Shown: positions 46,425-57,239, counted from the first letter of the stretch. The stretch: 64,000 bases of DNA from Alteromonadaceae bacterium (GCA_014872785.1 WKFJ01000065.1:1-64000); one strand, 5' to 3'. Program-made: numbers and translations. The notes: generated by a model not told the origin, from the sequence alone.

Positions 46425-46476
46425 CCTATTGTTGTAGAGTCAGAATACTTAAAACCCGCCTAAGAGCGGGTTTTTT
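46413..46476 (+). promoter_or_regulatory. trp attenuator
   Basis: Segment 2 GGCGGGTT (46413-46420) can pair with segment 3 AACCCGCC (46453-46460) as antiterminator. Segment 3 can instead pair with segment 4 GCGGGTT (46466-46472) to form a hairpin followed by TTTTTT, the terminator. Segment 2 begins at the end of the leader peptide, 15 nt past the Trp codons, as needed for attenuation. Confidence 0.88.
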
Positions 46477-46518
46477 CATTTTTAAGGCATTGCAAGGCAA
46501 AAACAACGAGACGAAAAG

Positions 46519-48105
46519 ATGAGTTTAGCCGAATTAACAAATATTCCAGGTCAAGTAGAAAGCATAATTCGCCAATGTAACTACATCGCTGACCCATTGA
46601 GTGCGTATCAGCACATTTGCGCAAACAATAGCAACACCATGTTGCTTGAATCCGCTGAAATAGATAGTAAAAACCACCTTCAAAGCCTTATATTGGTTGA
46701 CGCTGCACTGAAGCTAACCTGTTCAGGCGACACCGTGAGCGCACGCGCATTGAATGATAATGGCAAACCACTACTGGCATTTTTGGCACAAAAATTAGCC
46801 GATGTTCAATGCCTTCGTAGCAACGAAAATGAAATAACATTTGTTTTTGCTAGGGCCAAATCGTTACTTGACGAAGACGCTCGGCTTAAAAGTGTGAGTG
46901 TTTTCGATGTATTGCGTTGTCTTCAGCAAGAAATAGACGCATTAAACGACCACCCGCATGCCGTTTTTGTGGGCGGCACATTTGCCTACGACTTACTGGC
47001 AACCTATGAAACACTGCCTGAAGTGCCAGAGGGCGATAATGATTGCCCCGATTACGTATTTTATTTAGCACAGTGTCTAGTGTTGATAGATCACAAAGCG
47101 CAAACCAGTGAAATTATTGGCAGTGTCTTTAGTGGTAAAGATGTTGCACATAACTATTTTGCCGTCAGTCAGCAAGTTGAGACACTTTGTGCTGATGTAA
47201 AACAGCTTGAGCCGACAACTGTCGTGAAAGAAGAAATCGGTGAGCAAGCACCGCCCGTTTCAGTAAATAAATCTGATGCCGAATACTGCGAAGAAGTTGT
47301 ACAACTCAAAGAGCGAATTTTAGCAGGTGATATATTTCAGGTAGTACCATCGCGTTGTTTCTCTTTACCCTGCCCTAACCCGCATGAAGCTTATAAACAG
47401 TTAAAACTTCACAACCCTAGCCCTTACATGTTTTACATCAATGACGATGATTTCATTATTTTCGGTGCATCACCTGAATCGGCATTGAAATACCAACACG
47501 ACTCGAACCAAGTGGAGGTTTACCCTATTGCAGGTACGAGGCCGCGTGGAAAACGCGGCAACGGCGATATAGATCCAGATTTAGACAGTCGAATTGAGCT
47601 AACTTTGCGTGAAGACAACAAAGAAAAGGCCGAACATTTAATGTTGGTAGACTTAGCTCGGAACGATATTGCGCGCGTTGCCAAGCCCGGTACCCGTCAC
47701 GTAAAAGATTTGCTAAAAGTTGACCGCTATTCTCATGTGATGCATTTGGTTTCCCGTGTCGTTGGGCAATTACGAGAAGACCTAGATTGCTTACACGCCT
47801 ACCAGGCCTGCATGAATATGGGAACACTTGTAGGTGCACCTAAAGTGCGTGCAGCGCAACTAATAAGAGAAGTTGAACAGACCAGACGTGGCAGTTACGG
47901 TGGTGCTGTAGGCTACATTAACGGCAAAGGCGACATGGATACCTGCATCGTTATCCGATCGGCTTTCATTAAAAATCACACGGCATTCGTACAAGCAGGT
48001 GCTGGCGTGGTTTATGATTCAGTTCCACAGGCTGAGGCTGATGAAACCAGAGGCAAAGCGCAAGCCGTAATTCACGCTATACAAGCGGCTCACAACGCAA
48101 AGTAA
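46519..48105 (+). CDS. trpE: Anthranilate synthase component I
   Basis: Chorismate to anthranilate with ammonia from TrpG. 528 residues: the tryptophan feedback site LLES (about residues 40-43), then the chorismate-utilising core with IFQVVPSRCFSLP, IFGASPESALKY, PIAGTRPRGK, DLARNDIARVA, HLVSRVVGQL and GTLVGAPKVRA. First structural gene of trpEGDCFBA, 12 bp before trpG. Confidence 0.97.
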   Translation: MSLAELTNIPGQVESIIRQCNYIADPLSAYQHICANNSNTMLLESAEIDSKNHLQSLILVDAALKLTCSGDTVSARALNDNGKPLLAFLAQKLADVQCLRSNENEITFVFARAKSLLDEDARLKSVSVFDVLRCLQQEIDALNDHPHAVFVGGTFAYDLLATYETLPEVPEGDNDCPDYVFYLAQCLVLIDHKAQTSEIIGSVFSGKDVAHNYFAVSQQVETLCADVKQLEPTTVVKEEIGEQAPPVSVNKSDAEYCEEVVQLKERILAGDIFQVVPSRCFSLPCPNPHEAYKQLKLHNPSPYMFYINDDDFIIFGASPESALKYQHDSNQVEVYPIAGTRPRGKRGNGDIDPDLDSRIELTLREDNKEKAEHLMLVDLARNDIARVAKPGTRHVKDLLKVDRYSHVMHLVSRVVGQLREDLDCLHAYQACMNMGTLVGAPKVRAAQLIREVEQTRRGSYGGAVGYINGKGDMDTCIVIRSAFIKNHTAFVQAGAGVVYDSVPQAEADETRGKAQAVIHAIQAAHNAK

Positions 48106-48117
48106 GGAAGCGAAATC

Positions 48118-48711
48118 ATGTCACCTATAAATATTGTTTTACTCGATAACTACGACTCCTTTACTTACAACCTTGTAGACGAATTGCGCGCACTGGGTCA
48201 ATCTCTGAAAGTGTTTCGCAACAGCGTTGATGTATCAGTAATTTGTAAAGAACTTGCTTCTAGCCCAAATAGTCTTTTACTGCTGTCGCCAGGGCCGGGT
48301 AACCCTGCTCAAGCGGGATGCATGTTGCGTCTGATTGAGGAAGTTCAAGGCAAATATCCGGTTCTCGGCATTTGTCTCGGGCATCAGGCTATTGTGCAAC
48401 ATTACGGCGGTAATATTGTCAGAGCACCAGAAGTGGTGCACGGAAAATCCTCCCCCGTAACACACTGCGCTGACAAGATGTTTGCAGAATTGCCCAACCC
48501 ATTCCCAGTTGCTCGATATCATTCTTTGATGGCCGAATCGGTTCCAGAACCGTTACAGGTTATCGCCAATTACCAACACATACCTATGGCGGTCTACCAC
48601 GAAGCTGATCAAATGCTGGGATTACAGTTTCACCCTGAATCAATTTTGACCTCGCAAGGCAGTGTCTTACTACAACAAAGTATTCAATTCTTAAGTAAAG
48701 GAGCCAAGTAA
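48118..48711 (+). CDS. trpG: Anthranilate synthase component II
   Basis: 197-residue class I glutamine amidotransferase. Triad: Cys in [12 protein letters not shown] and the HPES motif in [26 protein letters not shown] at the start is typical of TrpG/PabA. A free-standing subunit, not fused to trpD as it is in E. coli. Confidence 0.96.
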   Translation: MSPINIVLLDNYDSFTYNLVDELRALGQSLKVFRNSVDVSVICKELASSPNSLLLLSPGPGNPAQAGCMLRLIEEVQGKYPVLGICLGHQAIVQHYGGNIVRAPEVVHGKSSPVTHCADKMFAELPNPFPVARYHSLMAESVPEPLQVIANYQHIPMAVYHEADQMLGLQFHPESILTSQGSVLLQQSIQFLSKGAK

Positions 48712-49727
48712 TGGCTGATATTCACGGTTTATTGGAAAAAGTGTTTGCTCGACAAGACCTTGAGCAACGTGAAGCACAAGCATTTTTCGCTATGATTATG
48801 CGTGGCGAGCTCGATGATATTTGTATCTCATCGATGTTAACAGCACTAAAAATGAAAGGCGAAACACCTGAAGAAATCGCGGGCGCAGCCAGTGCTATGA
48901 TAGAAAACGCAACATCAATTGAAAGACCAGCGTATACCTTTGCTGACATTGTAGGTACTGGCGGAGATGGTCATAACACCATCAATATATCGTCAGCGTC
49001 GGCAATCGTTGCTGCCGCATGCGGACTTCCTGTTGCTAAGCACGGTAACCGCAGCGTGTCGAGTAAATCAGGTTCTGCAGACCTGTTTCGCGAATTTGGA
49101 TTGGATTTGACCATGACGCCCGAAACCGCAAAAAAATGTCTCGATGAGACAGGGTTGTGTTTCTTATTCGCACCGGTTTACCATGCTGGCGTGAAACACG
49201 CGATGCCGGTTCGAACGACACTCAAAACGCGAACTCTTTTCAATCTGTTAGGTCCACTAGCTAACCCCGCCAAGCCAAGTCATATTATGATCGGCGTTTA
49301 TAGCCCCGATTTGATTACACCTTATGCTGAAACATTACAATTATTGGGCTATCAGAACGCTTTGGTCGTACATGGTTCAGGTTTAGACGAAATTGCCTTG
49401 CACGGTGTTACCAAAGTGGCAGAAGTACACGGTGACAAAATAACTCAATATGAGCTTAGTGCAGCAGATTTCGGTTTGCCTGAATACGCACTTGAAGACA
49501 TCAAAGGGGGCGAGCCAGAAGAAAACAAACAAATGATAGCCGATATGCTTGCGGGCACGGGCGCCGCAGCACATACAGCAGCAGTTGCCGCCAACACCGG
49601 AGCATTGTTAAAACTTGCGGGAATAGTTAAGACATTTGAAGAAGGCGCCTCCAAAGCAACCCAAGTCATTGAATCTGGCAAAGCATTAGAGGTTATTCAA
49701 CAAGCCGCGACCGTTAGTCAAGCGTAA
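48711..49727 (+). CDS. trpD: Anthranilate phosphoribosyltransferase
   Basis: 338 residues. [15 protein letters not shown] (PRPP-binding glycine loop), [21 protein letters not shown] and [20 protein letters not shown] are family motifs. Start overlaps the trpG stop (TAATG), so the two are translationally coupled. Confidence 0.97.
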   Translation: MADIHGLLEKVFARQDLEQREAQAFFAMIMRGELDDICISSMLTALKMKGETPEEIAGAASAMIENATSIERPAYTFADIVGTGGDGHNTINISSASAIVAAACGLPVAKHGNRSVSSKSGSADLFREFGLDLTMTPETAKKCLDETGLCFLFAPVYHAGVKHAMPVRTTLKTRTLFNLLGPLANPAKPSHIMIGVYSPDLITPYAETLQLLGYQNALVVHGSGLDEIALHGVTKVAEVHGDKITQYELSAADFGLPEYALEDIKGGEPEENKQMIADMLAGTGAAAHTAAVAANTGALLKLAGIVKTFEEGASKATQVIESGKALEVIQQAATVSQA

Positions 49728-49749
49728 GCGTTGATAAAAGAACAGATAC

Positions 49750-51162
49750 ATGAGTGAAGTAACTGAAAAGAAAAATGTCCTACAGAAAATTGTGGAACAC
49801 AAACGCACGGAAATCGAACAGTACAAAAAAGAATTCCCAGCCAAGTTGTTCATTGCAGGATTCACGAAATCAGAAAAAAGCCTATTTGAATCTCTAGCAA
49901 AGGATAAAGCTGGCTTTATTTTTGAGTGCAAAAAAGCCTCGCCGTCAAAAGGGCTGATAAGAGAGCATTTTGACCTCGAAGAAATTTTGAAAGCTTATGT
50001 GCCTCATGCTGCGGGTATATCAGTGTTAACAGACGAGAAGTATTTTCAAGGTAGTTACGACTATCTGGATTACGTCACACAACACGCAGTGCAACCGGTA
50101 TTGAACAAAGATTTTTTCATTGATGAATACCAGGTGCATTTAGCGCGTAAGTACAATGCGGATGCCATTTTATTGATGTTGTCTGTGTTATCTGATGAGG
50201 AATACAAGCGTTTGGCGTCCCTTGCTGAAGAGTACGGCCTGGATATATTGACTGAAGTCAGTAATGAAGAGGAAACGCTTCGCGCTATCGCACTTAAAGC
50301 AAAAATCATCGGTATCAATAATCGCAATTTACGAGATTTGAGCACGGACTTGGCCACAACCGAGAAGCTAGTGCCACTTATCGAAGAGCGCGCTAACCAT
50401 GAATACGTAATCATCTCTGAATCAGGCATTTACACAAATGAAGACGTGAGAAGACTGGCACCAAAGGTAAACGGATTCCTGGTAGGTAGCTCATTGATGG
50501 CGCAAGACGATTTACCTAAAGCGGTGAACCAGCTTGTTCATGGCAACGTGAAAGTGTGTGGCGTGACAAGAACGGCAGATGCACAAACCGCCAAATCATT
50601 GGGTGCAAGTTACTTAGGTCTTATATTCGCGCCAAAATCAAAACGTTATGTCGATTTGCAACGCGCGAAACAGATAACGCTCGCTGTGCCATATAATTAT
50701 GTCGGCGTATTTGTAGATAGCGACGTTGAGACAGTCTCTACCACTGCGACTGAACTGAATCTAGCAGCGGTACAACTGCATGGTAACGAAAACGATGAGT
50801 ACATAGACAAGCTCAAACAGACGTTGCCTCAAAATTGTGAGATCTGGCGAGCGTTAGGCGTGGAAACGGACTTACCAATAGCCCACATTCAGAATCCACA
50901 TCCACATGTGAATAAAACCTTATTAGATTGCAAGTCAGGTAATCAGTCAGGAGGAACCGGTAAACAATTTGACTGGCACATGTTGGATGCATTAAACGAC
51001 AAACAGACACTAATTTTGGCAGGTGGCATCAATACCAATAATATTCAAACCGCACAACAGCAAGGTGTGTTTATGTTGGATATCAATTCTGGTGTTGAGA
51101 GCAGTCCTGGTATTAAAGACCATGAACTGTTAACAAAAGCTTTCCACCAGCTTAAAGCTTAA
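49750..51162 (+). CDS. trpCF: Bifunctional indole-3-glycerol phosphate synthase / PRA isomerase
   Basis: 470-residue fusion of TrpC (about 1-255) and TrpF (about 258-470), as in enterobacteria. TrpC motifs: [63 protein letters not shown]. TrpF motifs: [15 protein letters not shown] (Cys general base), VQLHGNE and a final [28 protein letters not shown]. Confidence 0.97.
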   Translation: MSEVTEKKNVLQKIVEHKRTEIEQYKKEFPAKLFIAGFTKSEKSLFESLAKDKAGFIFECKKASPSKGLIREHFDLEEILKAYVPHAAGISVLTDEKYFQGSYDYLDYVTQHAVQPVLNKDFFIDEYQVHLARKYNADAILLMLSVLSDEEYKRLASLAEEYGLDILTEVSNEEETLRAIALKAKIIGINNRNLRDLSTDLATTEKLVPLIEERANHEYVIISESGIYTNEDVRRLAPKVNGFLVGSSLMAQDDLPKAVNQLVHGNVKVCGVTRTADAQTAKSLGASYLGLIFAPKSKRYVDLQRAKQITLAVPYNYVGVFVDSDVETVSTTATELNLAAVQLHGNENDEYIDKLKQTLPQNCEIWRALGVETDLPIAHIQNPHPHVNKTLLDCKSGNQSGGTGKQFDWHMLDALNDKQTLILAGGINTNNIQTAQQQGVFMLDINSGVESSPGIKDHELLTKAFHQLKA

Positions 51163-51188
51163 TAATTTTTAAAGTTCGAGTTAGAAAA

Positions 51189-52397
51189 ATGAATCAATTA
51201 GACAGTAAATTCGGCGAATTCGGTGGTATGTATGTGCCAGAGCTTTTGATCCCTGCATTGGATCAGTTGGAAGCGGCATTCATCGAAGCCCAAGATGATC
51301 CAGAGTTTCAAAAGCAGTTTTATGAGTTGCTTACCGACTACGCAGGTCGACCAACCCCGTTGACTAAGACCCGCAACCTTGTGAGTAATCCCAAAGCAAC
51401 CCTCTACTTAAAACGCGAAGACTTACTGCATGGTGGCGCTCACAAAACCAATCAAGTATTGGGGCAAGCCCTATTAACCAAACGCATGGGTAAAACCGAA
51501 GTTATTGCAGAAACCGGTGCCGGCCAACACGGCGTGGCTACCGCTCTTGCATGCTCACTATTAGGTTTGAAAGCGCGTATTTACATGGGCGCAAAAGACG
51601 TTGAGCGTCAAGCCCCGAATGTATTTAGAATGCGTTTAATGGGTGCAGAAGTTATTCCAGTAAATTCCGGTTCTGGTACCTTAAAAGACGCGGTTAATGA
51701 AGCTATGCGAGACTGGTCTGCGACCTATAACGATGCGCACTACTTGCTGGGTACTGCGGCCGGCCCACACCCCTTTCCTACCATCGTACGAGAATTTCAC
51801 CGAATGATTGGCGAAGAAACCAAAAAACAAATTTTGGAAAAAGAAGGGAAACTACCAGATGCAGTTGTGGCATGCGTAGGTGGTGGTTCCAACGCAATCG
51901 GCATATTCGCTGACTTTATTGACGACAAAGATGTGCGCTTGGTCGGCGTTGAGCCTGGCGGTAAAGGTATTCACACGCATCATCATGGAGCTGCTATAAG
52001 CACAGGTAGCAAGGGTATCCTGCATGGAACCTACAGCTACATCATGCAAAATCAAGATGGCCAAATCGAAGAGTCATACTCGGTATCTGCCGGTTTAGAC
52101 TATCCAGCTGTTGGTCCACAACACGCACACTTACATGCGACTGGTCGCGCTGAATATGTGGCTATTGATGATGACGAGGCACTAAACGCCTTTCAAATTC
52201 TCGCCCAAAAAGAAGGCATCATCCCTGCTCTTGAATCTTCACATGCACTTGCTCATGCATTGAACATGGCGGATGAAGCGGAAGAAGAAACGCTAATAGT
52301 TGTAAATTTATCTGGCCGAGGTGACAAAGACTTAGCCCATGTTCACAGTATTATTGGCGAACGAGTCGACAGCGCATCTAACAAGGAGAACAGTTAA
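51189..52397 (+). CDS. trpB: Tryptophan synthase beta chain
   Basis: 402-residue PLP enzyme joining indole and serine. PLP Lys in [24 protein letters not shown], phosphate loop [13 protein letters not shown], and [29 protein letters not shown] is the normal N-terminus. Stop overlaps the trpA start (TAATG). Confidence 0.97.
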   Translation: MNQLDSKFGEFGGMYVPELLIPALDQLEAAFIEAQDDPEFQKQFYELLTDYAGRPTPLTKTRNLVSNPKATLYLKREDLLHGGAHKTNQVLGQALLTKRMGKTEVIAETGAGQHGVATALACSLLGLKARIYMGAKDVERQAPNVFRMRLMGAEVIPVNSGSGTLKDAVNEAMRDWSATYNDAHYLLGTAAGPHPFPTIVREFHRMIGEETKKQILEKEGKLPDAVVACVGGGSNAIGIFADFIDDKDVRLVGVEPGGKGIHTHHHGAAISTGSKGILHGTYSYIMQNQDGQIEESYSVSAGLDYPAVGPQHAHLHATGRAEYVAIDDDEALNAFQILAQKEGIIPALESSHALAHALNMADEAEEETLIVVNLSGRGDKDLAHVHSIIGERVDSASNKENS

Positions 52398-53200
52398 TGG
52401 ATAGATATAATAGCTTATTTACTGGATTACGTGAAAAGAGCGAAGGCGCGTTTGTTCCTTTTGTGACTATTGGCGATCCAGATAAACAAACCAGTATCGA
52501 CATTATAAGTACACTAGTTGAGGCCGGCGCTGATGCACTTGAGCTTGGGATCCCTTTTTCAGACCCAATTGCAGATGGCCCCACCATTCAAAAAGCGAGT
52601 ATTCGCGCGCTAGACAATAACATCACACCAGCCGATTGCTTTGAAATCATCGCCGCTGTTCGCGCCAAATATGCAGATGTGCCAATTGGTTTGTTGTTAT
52701 ACAGCAACTTGGTATTGGCCAACGGTATTGAGCATTTTTATGCTAGCGCCGCCGAAGCTGGTGTTGATTCCATATTGATTGCCGACGTACCTGTTCGCGA
52801 GTCAGGTAGATTTGTAAAAATTGCTCGTAATCACGGTATTAAACAGATACTCATTGCCCCACCGAATGCCAGTGAAGCCACTTTACAAGCGCTTTCAGAG
52901 TCCAGCGAAGGATACACTTATTTGTTGGGTCGTGCCGGCGTGACGGGCGCAGAAACCAAGGCGGAAATGCCGGCCTCAGAATTAGTAGCAAGACTGTCTG
53001 AGCTCAACGTCGCTCCGCCACTACTCGGGTTTGGTATTTCGAAACCAGAGCAGGTGCGCGAAGCGATTGAAGCAGGTGCAGCTGGCGCGATATCAGGGTC
53101 GGCCACCGTAAATATTATTGAGCGTAATCTGGAAGATAAAGCGGCTATGCTGACGGAGCTAGCCACTTTTGTCGCTAACATGAAAGCCGCCACCAAATAG
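52397..53200 (+). CDS. trpA: Tryptophan synthase alpha chain
   Basis: 267-residue TIM barrel that cleaves indole-3-glycerol phosphate. [38 protein letters not shown] with the catalytic Glu/Asp pair, and [14 protein letters not shown] are diagnostic. Last gene of the operon, followed by a terminator. Confidence 0.97.
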   Translation: MDRYNSLFTGLREKSEGAFVPFVTIGDPDKQTSIDIISTLVEAGADALELGIPFSDPIADGPTIQKASIRALDNNITPADCFEIIAAVRAKYADVPIGLLLYSNLVLANGIEHFYASAAEAGVDSILIADVPVRESGRFVKIARNHGIKQILIAPPNASEATLQALSESSEGYTYLLGRAGVTGAETKAEMPASELVARLSELNVAPPLLGFGISKPEQVREAIEAGAAGAISGSATVNIIERNLEDKAAMLTELATFVANMKAATK

Positions 53201-53221
53201 AATAATCAACGCCAAAATACT

Positions 53222-53245
53222 AAGGGCGCTATCTGCGCCCTTTTT
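53222..53245 (+). terminator. trp operon terminator
   Basis: AAGGGCGC/GCGCCCTT stem with a 5-base loop (TATCT) and a T run, 21 bp after trpA. Confidence 0.88.
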
Positions 53246-53268
53246 AATGCGAATTAAAATTTGATGCC

Positions 53269-53826
53269 TCATTTACCCAAGTTTTTTTCAACTATGTGTG
53301 TCGGTAACCCATCAATTGAGTTTTGATTTTTCTTTTCCCAATATTTTTCGATACCGTCTTTGCCTTGTTTATCAGCCCAGTTTTTCAGCTGTTCTCTATC
53401 TTCACTGAAATCAAAAAATGGCACTGCCATACCGCAGGAAGATTGCACCATGTCCACTTGCATATCGAAAACCTGTCTAGCACCGGGCAGCGGCTCAAAA
53501 TGGTCGTACAACTCTTGCCATTGTTCATCCTGTTGATGCACAGCAACGGCCGTACCGTATAGACGTAAAATAAGTGGTGCTCCCTCAAATGCACAGAACA
53601 TTATGGTCATTCTAGGGCACTGTTCGATATGGGCGGCTGTCTCGTTACCGCTTCCGGTGACGTTGAGCCATATAATACGGTTGTCTGCGAGCACACGGAA
53701 TGAGTCCATTCCTTTTGGCGATATATTAACTCGACCAGATCCTGCGGCTGTACCAACAAAAAATATACGTTGATTGGCAATAAATTCTTTGTGCTGTTTA
53801 TTGAGGCATTCGAATTGCTGTCCCAT
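53269..53826 (-). CDS. Pyridoxamine 5'-phosphate oxidase family protein
   Basis: 185-residue flavin-binding split-barrel protein. IFFVGTAAGSGRVNISPKGMDSFRVL (strand pair and flavin contact), GSGNETAAHIEQCPRMTIMFCAF and PLILRLYGTAVAV match the family group also seen in plants and algae as 'PNPOx-like'. It lacks the C-terminal residues of true PdxH, so it is unlikely to make PLP. Convergent with trpA. Confidence 0.85.
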   Translation of the reverse strand: MGQQFECLNKQHKEFIANQRIFFVGTAAGSGRVNISPKGMDSFRVLADNRIIWLNVTGSGNETAAHIEQCPRMTIMFCAFEGAPLILRLYGTAVAVHQQDEQWQELYDHFEPLPGARQVFDMQVDMVQSSCGMAVPFFDFSEDREQLKNWADKQGKDGIEKYWEKKNQNSIDGLPTHIVEKNLGK

Positions 53827-53883
53827 GTAATGTCCTTATTAAAATTTCCACCTAGAAATCCATTGTACAGAACCAACTGATTG

Positions 53884-53913
53884 TTAAAAGAAAAAGGCCT
53901 CATAAATGAGGCC
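53884..53913 (-). terminator. Terminator of the 104-residue hypothetical gene
   Basis: On the minus strand GGCCTCATTTATGAGGCC (53896-53913) is followed by TTTTTCTTTT (53886-53895). It lies 34 bp after the stop at 53948. Confidence 0.82.
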
Positions 53914-53947
53914 AATCGGATAACAACACTTGTACCAAAGATTCAGT

Positions 53948-54262
53948 CTATTGATTTCGATGTAAAACCAACTGCTTTTTAAGGCTCATAGATTCTACAA
54001 AATGATGTGCTAACTCTTTATTCTTGAAGACTTGCAGAGGATAAACGTGAAAATCTCTAGATGAGTGCCCTTGCGTCATTTTGGCATCAATCCACTCTTC
54101 TACCGATTCGATACTAAAAACTTGTTGATCGTTGCACCAAAACACGGCCACAGGTGTTTCATGAGCAACTTGCGGTGACACTATTTCGCGAATAGGCTCT
54201 GCTATAGACGCCAGATCTGGTGGCGACATAGAAGTTGAATTACTTATTGAGGTAGCTCTCAT
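53948..54262 (-). CDS. Hypothetical protein, 104 residues
   Basis: No family recognised. The start is supported by AGGA four bases before the ATG at 54262 and the gene has its own terminator, so it is probably real. The protein begins with a Ser/Thr-rich stretch (MRATSISNSTSMSPPD), has a small mixed core (TPVAVFWCNDQQVFSIESV, EEWIDAKMTQGHSSRDFHVY) and ends in a basic helix (SMSLKKQLVLHRNQ). No signal peptide or membrane segment. Confidence 0.65.
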   Translation of the reverse strand: MRATSISNSTSMSPPDLASIAEPIREIVSPQVAHETPVAVFWCNDQQVFSIESVEEWIDAKMTQGHSSRDFHVYPLQVFKNKELAHHFVESMSLKKQLVLHRNQ

Positions 54263-54454
54263 AAATCCTCACTGTGTATTTCGCCAGTGTAGATTCAATG
54301 CGGTAATTTTTCAAACCTTTTGGGGAATTTATTCCCACATCAGACCTGTGTAAACAAGAGCATATTTTTATAACTATCCAATGCTGCATTACAGAGCCCC
54401 TTTCGCAAACGAGCTTATTGATGCAAACTGCCGCAAAAACAAAGGAAGATCAAA

Positions 54455-54754
54455 ATGTACTATTTAATTTACTCTGAAGATGTCCCTAATAGTTTGCCAT
54501 TGCGCAAGCAAGCAAGACCCGCGCACATAGCCAGGCTTGAACAACTAAAAGCAGAAGGTCGCTTGTTGGTTGCAGGCCCTTGTCCTGCGATCGACTCAGA
54601 AGAGCCAGGGGATGCCGGGTTCACTGGTTCAATGGTTGTCGCAGAATTTGCCACTCTTGAGGATGCTCAAAATTGGGCCGATGCAGACCCGTATCTTGCC
54701 GCAGGGGTTTACGCCAGTTCTGTAGTGAAACCCTACAAGAAAGTGCTGCCCTAG
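54455..54754 (+). CDS. yciI: YciI family protein
   Basis: 99-residue YCII-domain protein (dimeric alpha/beta barrel). [44 protein letters not shown] (with the conserved His) and [23 protein letters not shown] are typical. Good AAGGAAG ribosome-binding site. In E. coli yciI also lies a few genes from trp. Function unknown; proposed hydrolase or stress role. Confidence 0.9.
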   Translation: MYYLIYSEDVPNSLPLRKQARPAHIARLEQLKAEGRLLVAGPCPAIDSEEPGDAGFTGSMVVAEFATLEDAQNWADADPYLAAGVYASSVVKPYKKVLP

Positions 54755-54767
54755 CTGGGGGTGACTA

Positions 54768-55475
54768 CTAAGCGGGCGTGGGTACGCACTCTTTTAATCT
54801 GCGGTTCATGTCCTCCATTACGCGTTTTTTAAACTCGACATGAGCCTCTTTCCCAGAATCAATTTTCGCTTTCATTTGCGCTTTGTAGTCAGAGATGTTT
54901 TGCAGTTCCATGTTAGCTCGTAACGTTTTGAACAGATTTGGCCATTTATCACCGGGAGCTTGAATATGGTGTAAACCTCCAGAATAAACAAAGAGGATCT
55001 TACCTTCATCCAAACATTCTAATACATCAGCAACGCCACCTCTCACAGACATGGGCTTACCGTGTTTGTCCAATCCATTTCGACGCTTCATCCGCCCCTC
55101 GGGTAAAATCGCAGTGATTTTGTCGTTGCGTACATGGCTTAGGAAGTACAACCAGGAGTGATCATTTTTGCGCGTGATTGGAATACATCCGGGCATCAGA
55201 GCTTTTAATACACGTCCAGCAAATGGCCGTCTCATTGTTATATCAGCGCCCGGCACCACTAAGTGCTGCGCCATATTCCAAACGTACTGCCATGTAGCGA
55301 ACTTGATAAATAATGGTTCAAATAAACTTGTGTGATTCAGTAGCACCATCAACTTGACATCTTTCATGCTCTCTTCTTGTTCACGACTTAGCCATTCGGC
55401 TCGGCCGCGATAGAAAACATGAGACAATAATTTAACGCCAGCCATAATTAAAAAACTGAAGAACTTAAACAACAC
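54768..55475 (-). CDS. PlsC-like acyltransferase family protein
   Basis: 235-residue membrane-associated protein with an N-terminal hydrophobic helix (FKFFSFLIMAGVKLLSHVF). Motif I reads NHTSLFEP, i.e. H-x4-E rather than the usual H-x4-D of glycerolipid acyltransferases. Motif III is present as ILPEGRMKRRNG, motif II as CIPITRKN. The Glu variant could still act as the general-base partner, but substrate and activity are open. Convergent with yciI, 13 bp apart. Confidence 0.7.
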   Translation of the reverse strand: MLFKFFSFLIMAGVKLLSHVFYRGRAEWLSREQEESMKDVKLMVLLNHTSLFEPLFIKFATWQYVWNMAQHLVVPGADITMRRPFAGRVLKALMPGCIPITRKNDHSWLYFLSHVRNDKITAILPEGRMKRRNGLDKHGKPMSVRGGVADVLECLDEGKILFVYSGGLHHIQAPGDKWPNLFKTLRANMELQNISDYKAQMKAKIDSGKEAHVEFKKRVMEDMNRRLKECVPTPA

Positions 55476-55708
55476 TACGCCCTTTTTTGCTCATTGTGCG
55501 CATCATTTAGATGTATTGGATTATTTGATGCACTAAAACTATGCACATTTACTATGACTTAAACAACCGTCAATTTACTCAATTACTTTAAGACTTTTTT
55601 AGTGCAATTTTTTGCAATCTCATAACCCATTGTTCTAGTAAAAAACCCTTTAGCTTTTTTCTGTTTCGCCGATACCCAAATCAAGTCAAGATGGGACAGA
55701 GTAGTATT

Positions 55709-56146
55709 ATGAGATTCCAAAATAAAAATATAGCAAAACAGCTAAAACTTATTAGCCTGATTGTAGTTTTATTTTCAACAACTCTAATGACTGGCTGCAT
55801 CAAAAGTAACGCGGCAACGCGCTTCGCCTTTGACAAAAATGCAGATGTGTCCGAAGCAACAATTAAGCAAGTGAACCTTGCCTTTCGCAAATCCTTTCTA
55901 GGTGGTGATTGGTATTATCAAGGCGCGCAAGCAATGAATGGTACGGTCAATGCCTATATCCAAATTCCAACTAAGTTGGAAATGGCTGAGAGAGAGCAGA
56001 AGAACTACCTAAAAATGGCCATATGCCCGAAAAAAGATAAGGTGCAAATGTGGCAAAGTCTAAAGGAAATTCCTCTGTCTGTGCACATATACACATCGAA
56101 CAAGAAGTTCACCGTGTATGCGCATTGCGAGAATCCTTTGGTTTAA
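55709..56146 (+). CDS. Predicted lipoprotein, unknown function
   Basis: 145-residue protein from the ATG at 55709 (GGGACAGAG upstream); an ATG at 55691 adds six residues. A basic N-terminus and hydrophobic core (LISLIVVLFSTTLMTGC) end in a lipobox with Cys. The mature part is basic (PKKDKVQMWQSLKEI) with no family that I recognise. It has TATATTTTT-like AT-rich upstream sequence but no clear promoter. Confidence 0.6.
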   Translation: MRFQNKNIAKQLKLISLIVVLFSTTLMTGCIKSNAATRFAFDKNADVSEATIKQVNLAFRKSFLGGDWYYQGAQAMNGTVNAYIQIPTKLEMAEREQKNYLKMAICPKKDKVQMWQSLKEIPLSVHIYTSNKKFTVYAHCENPLV

Positions 56147-56342
56147 GAATTGCGATTGTTGGGGTGAGAGCCAGCAATTGTATATGGAAATGTAACCCTC
56201 GCGGCGGTTACCTACTTACGGATGAGATGAGAGAGAGTTTTGCAACATAATGGATAGTTGCGTCCACGTCGATGGCCAAGAATGGGACTATATGGAAAGA
56301 GTCACATCTTACCCCTCAGTCATCGCAATGTGGAGTAAGTGA

Positions 56343-56369
56343 GTAAGGGGCTTTGTGCCCCTCCCTTAC
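56343..56369 (+). terminator. Weak hairpin after the lipoprotein gene
   Basis: GTAAG-GGGC/GCCC-CTTAC stem with a bulge, then CCTTTTC. It may terminate the lipoprotein transcript; the T run is poor. The 390-bp interval 56147-56538 otherwise holds nothing I can support as a gene. Confidence 0.3.
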
Positions 56370-56538
56370 CCTTTTCAGTATACTTCCTATTTCGCACGAA
56401 ATTCCCTTTAATCACTTATATGCCGACACTAAAACAGGTATTTCCGGTTGCTGTTACCTTAACCTTGGTAAAGTCTAAATTCAGGCAAAATTCAGTGTCT
56501 TCAGCTTACCCTTAAGATAAAGAATGAGGAGAACTGTT

Positions 56539-57174
56539 ATGAACAAGTTAATCAAGAATCTCTCAATTTTGTCACTGATGTTTAGTCTGCCAGCGCTTGC
56601 AGATCACGAACATCACGAATATTACGAATATGGTCGAGTTGTCAGCGCTGAGCCTGTTTATCACTATGTTGAACACTCAACACCAGTCACCCATTGTTAT
56701 CCACAAAAACACCGTAAGTACCGTCGGCACTACAGCACTTATCATCACAGTGCAACGCCAACTATAGTGGGCGCTATTGTTGGTGGCGCTATTGGCCATG
56801 CAATTGGCCACAACAAAACCAATAAAAAAATAGGGCTTGCTGCAGGCGCGATATTGGGCGGCTCCATCGGCCATGACGTAGGTAAAAACCACTCTCATAA
56901 AGGCCATGGCTACAGAAGACACGACTATCACGGTAATAGCCATAGACATCACGGTTACCGCAAGCACGGCTATCGAAATCATCACAGCGACCACTACTAT
57001 GCGGGTGAGCATTGCAGTGTCACTTATGAATATGGGCCTAGGGTAAAAAAACTAAAGGGTTATAATGTGACTTATCGTTATAAAGGCGATCGCTATTACA
57101 CATTTACCAAACATCATCCAGGCAAGCGAATTAGGTTACAGGTCAATGTTACACCTGCAGATTATGACTATTAA
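56539..57174 (+). CDS. Glycine-zipper 2TM-type surface protein, His-rich
   Basis: 211 residues from ATG 56539, which has GAGGAG upstream (56526-56531). Signal peptide ends SLPALA. A His/Tyr-rich segment (HEHHEYYEYGR) is followed by the glycine-zipper ATPTIVGAIVGGAIGHAIGH ... IGLAAGAILGGSIGHDVGK and a second His/Tyr/Arg-rich stretch (about 125-165). Zipper proteins of this kind sit in the outer membrane or periplasm. The two His-rich runs suggest metal binding. It lies 65 bp before the PepSY-PhoPQ-like operon. Confidence 0.8.
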   Translation: MNKLIKNLSILSLMFSLPALADHEHHEYYEYGRVVSAEPVYHYVEHSTPVTHCYPQKHRKYRRHYSTYHHSATPTIVGAIVGGAIGHAIGHNKTNKKIGLAAGAILGGSIGHDVGKNHSHKGHGYRRHDYHGNSHRHHGYRKHGYRNHHSDHYYAGEHCSVTYEYGPRVKKLKGYNVTYRYKGDRYYTFTKHHPGKRIRLQVNVTPADYDY

Positions 57175-57239
57175 AACAGTTTACACTAGGCAGAAAAAAA
57201 GGTTACGCTCCCTGTCCAAGGAAGCTTCGGAAGTATTGA

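Noticed and set aside
56250-56342. A 30-codon frame in the gap after the lipoprotein gene
   Set aside because: Its nearest purine-rich stretch is about 14 bases from the ATG, too far for a good ribosome-binding site, and the peptide shows nothing recognisable.
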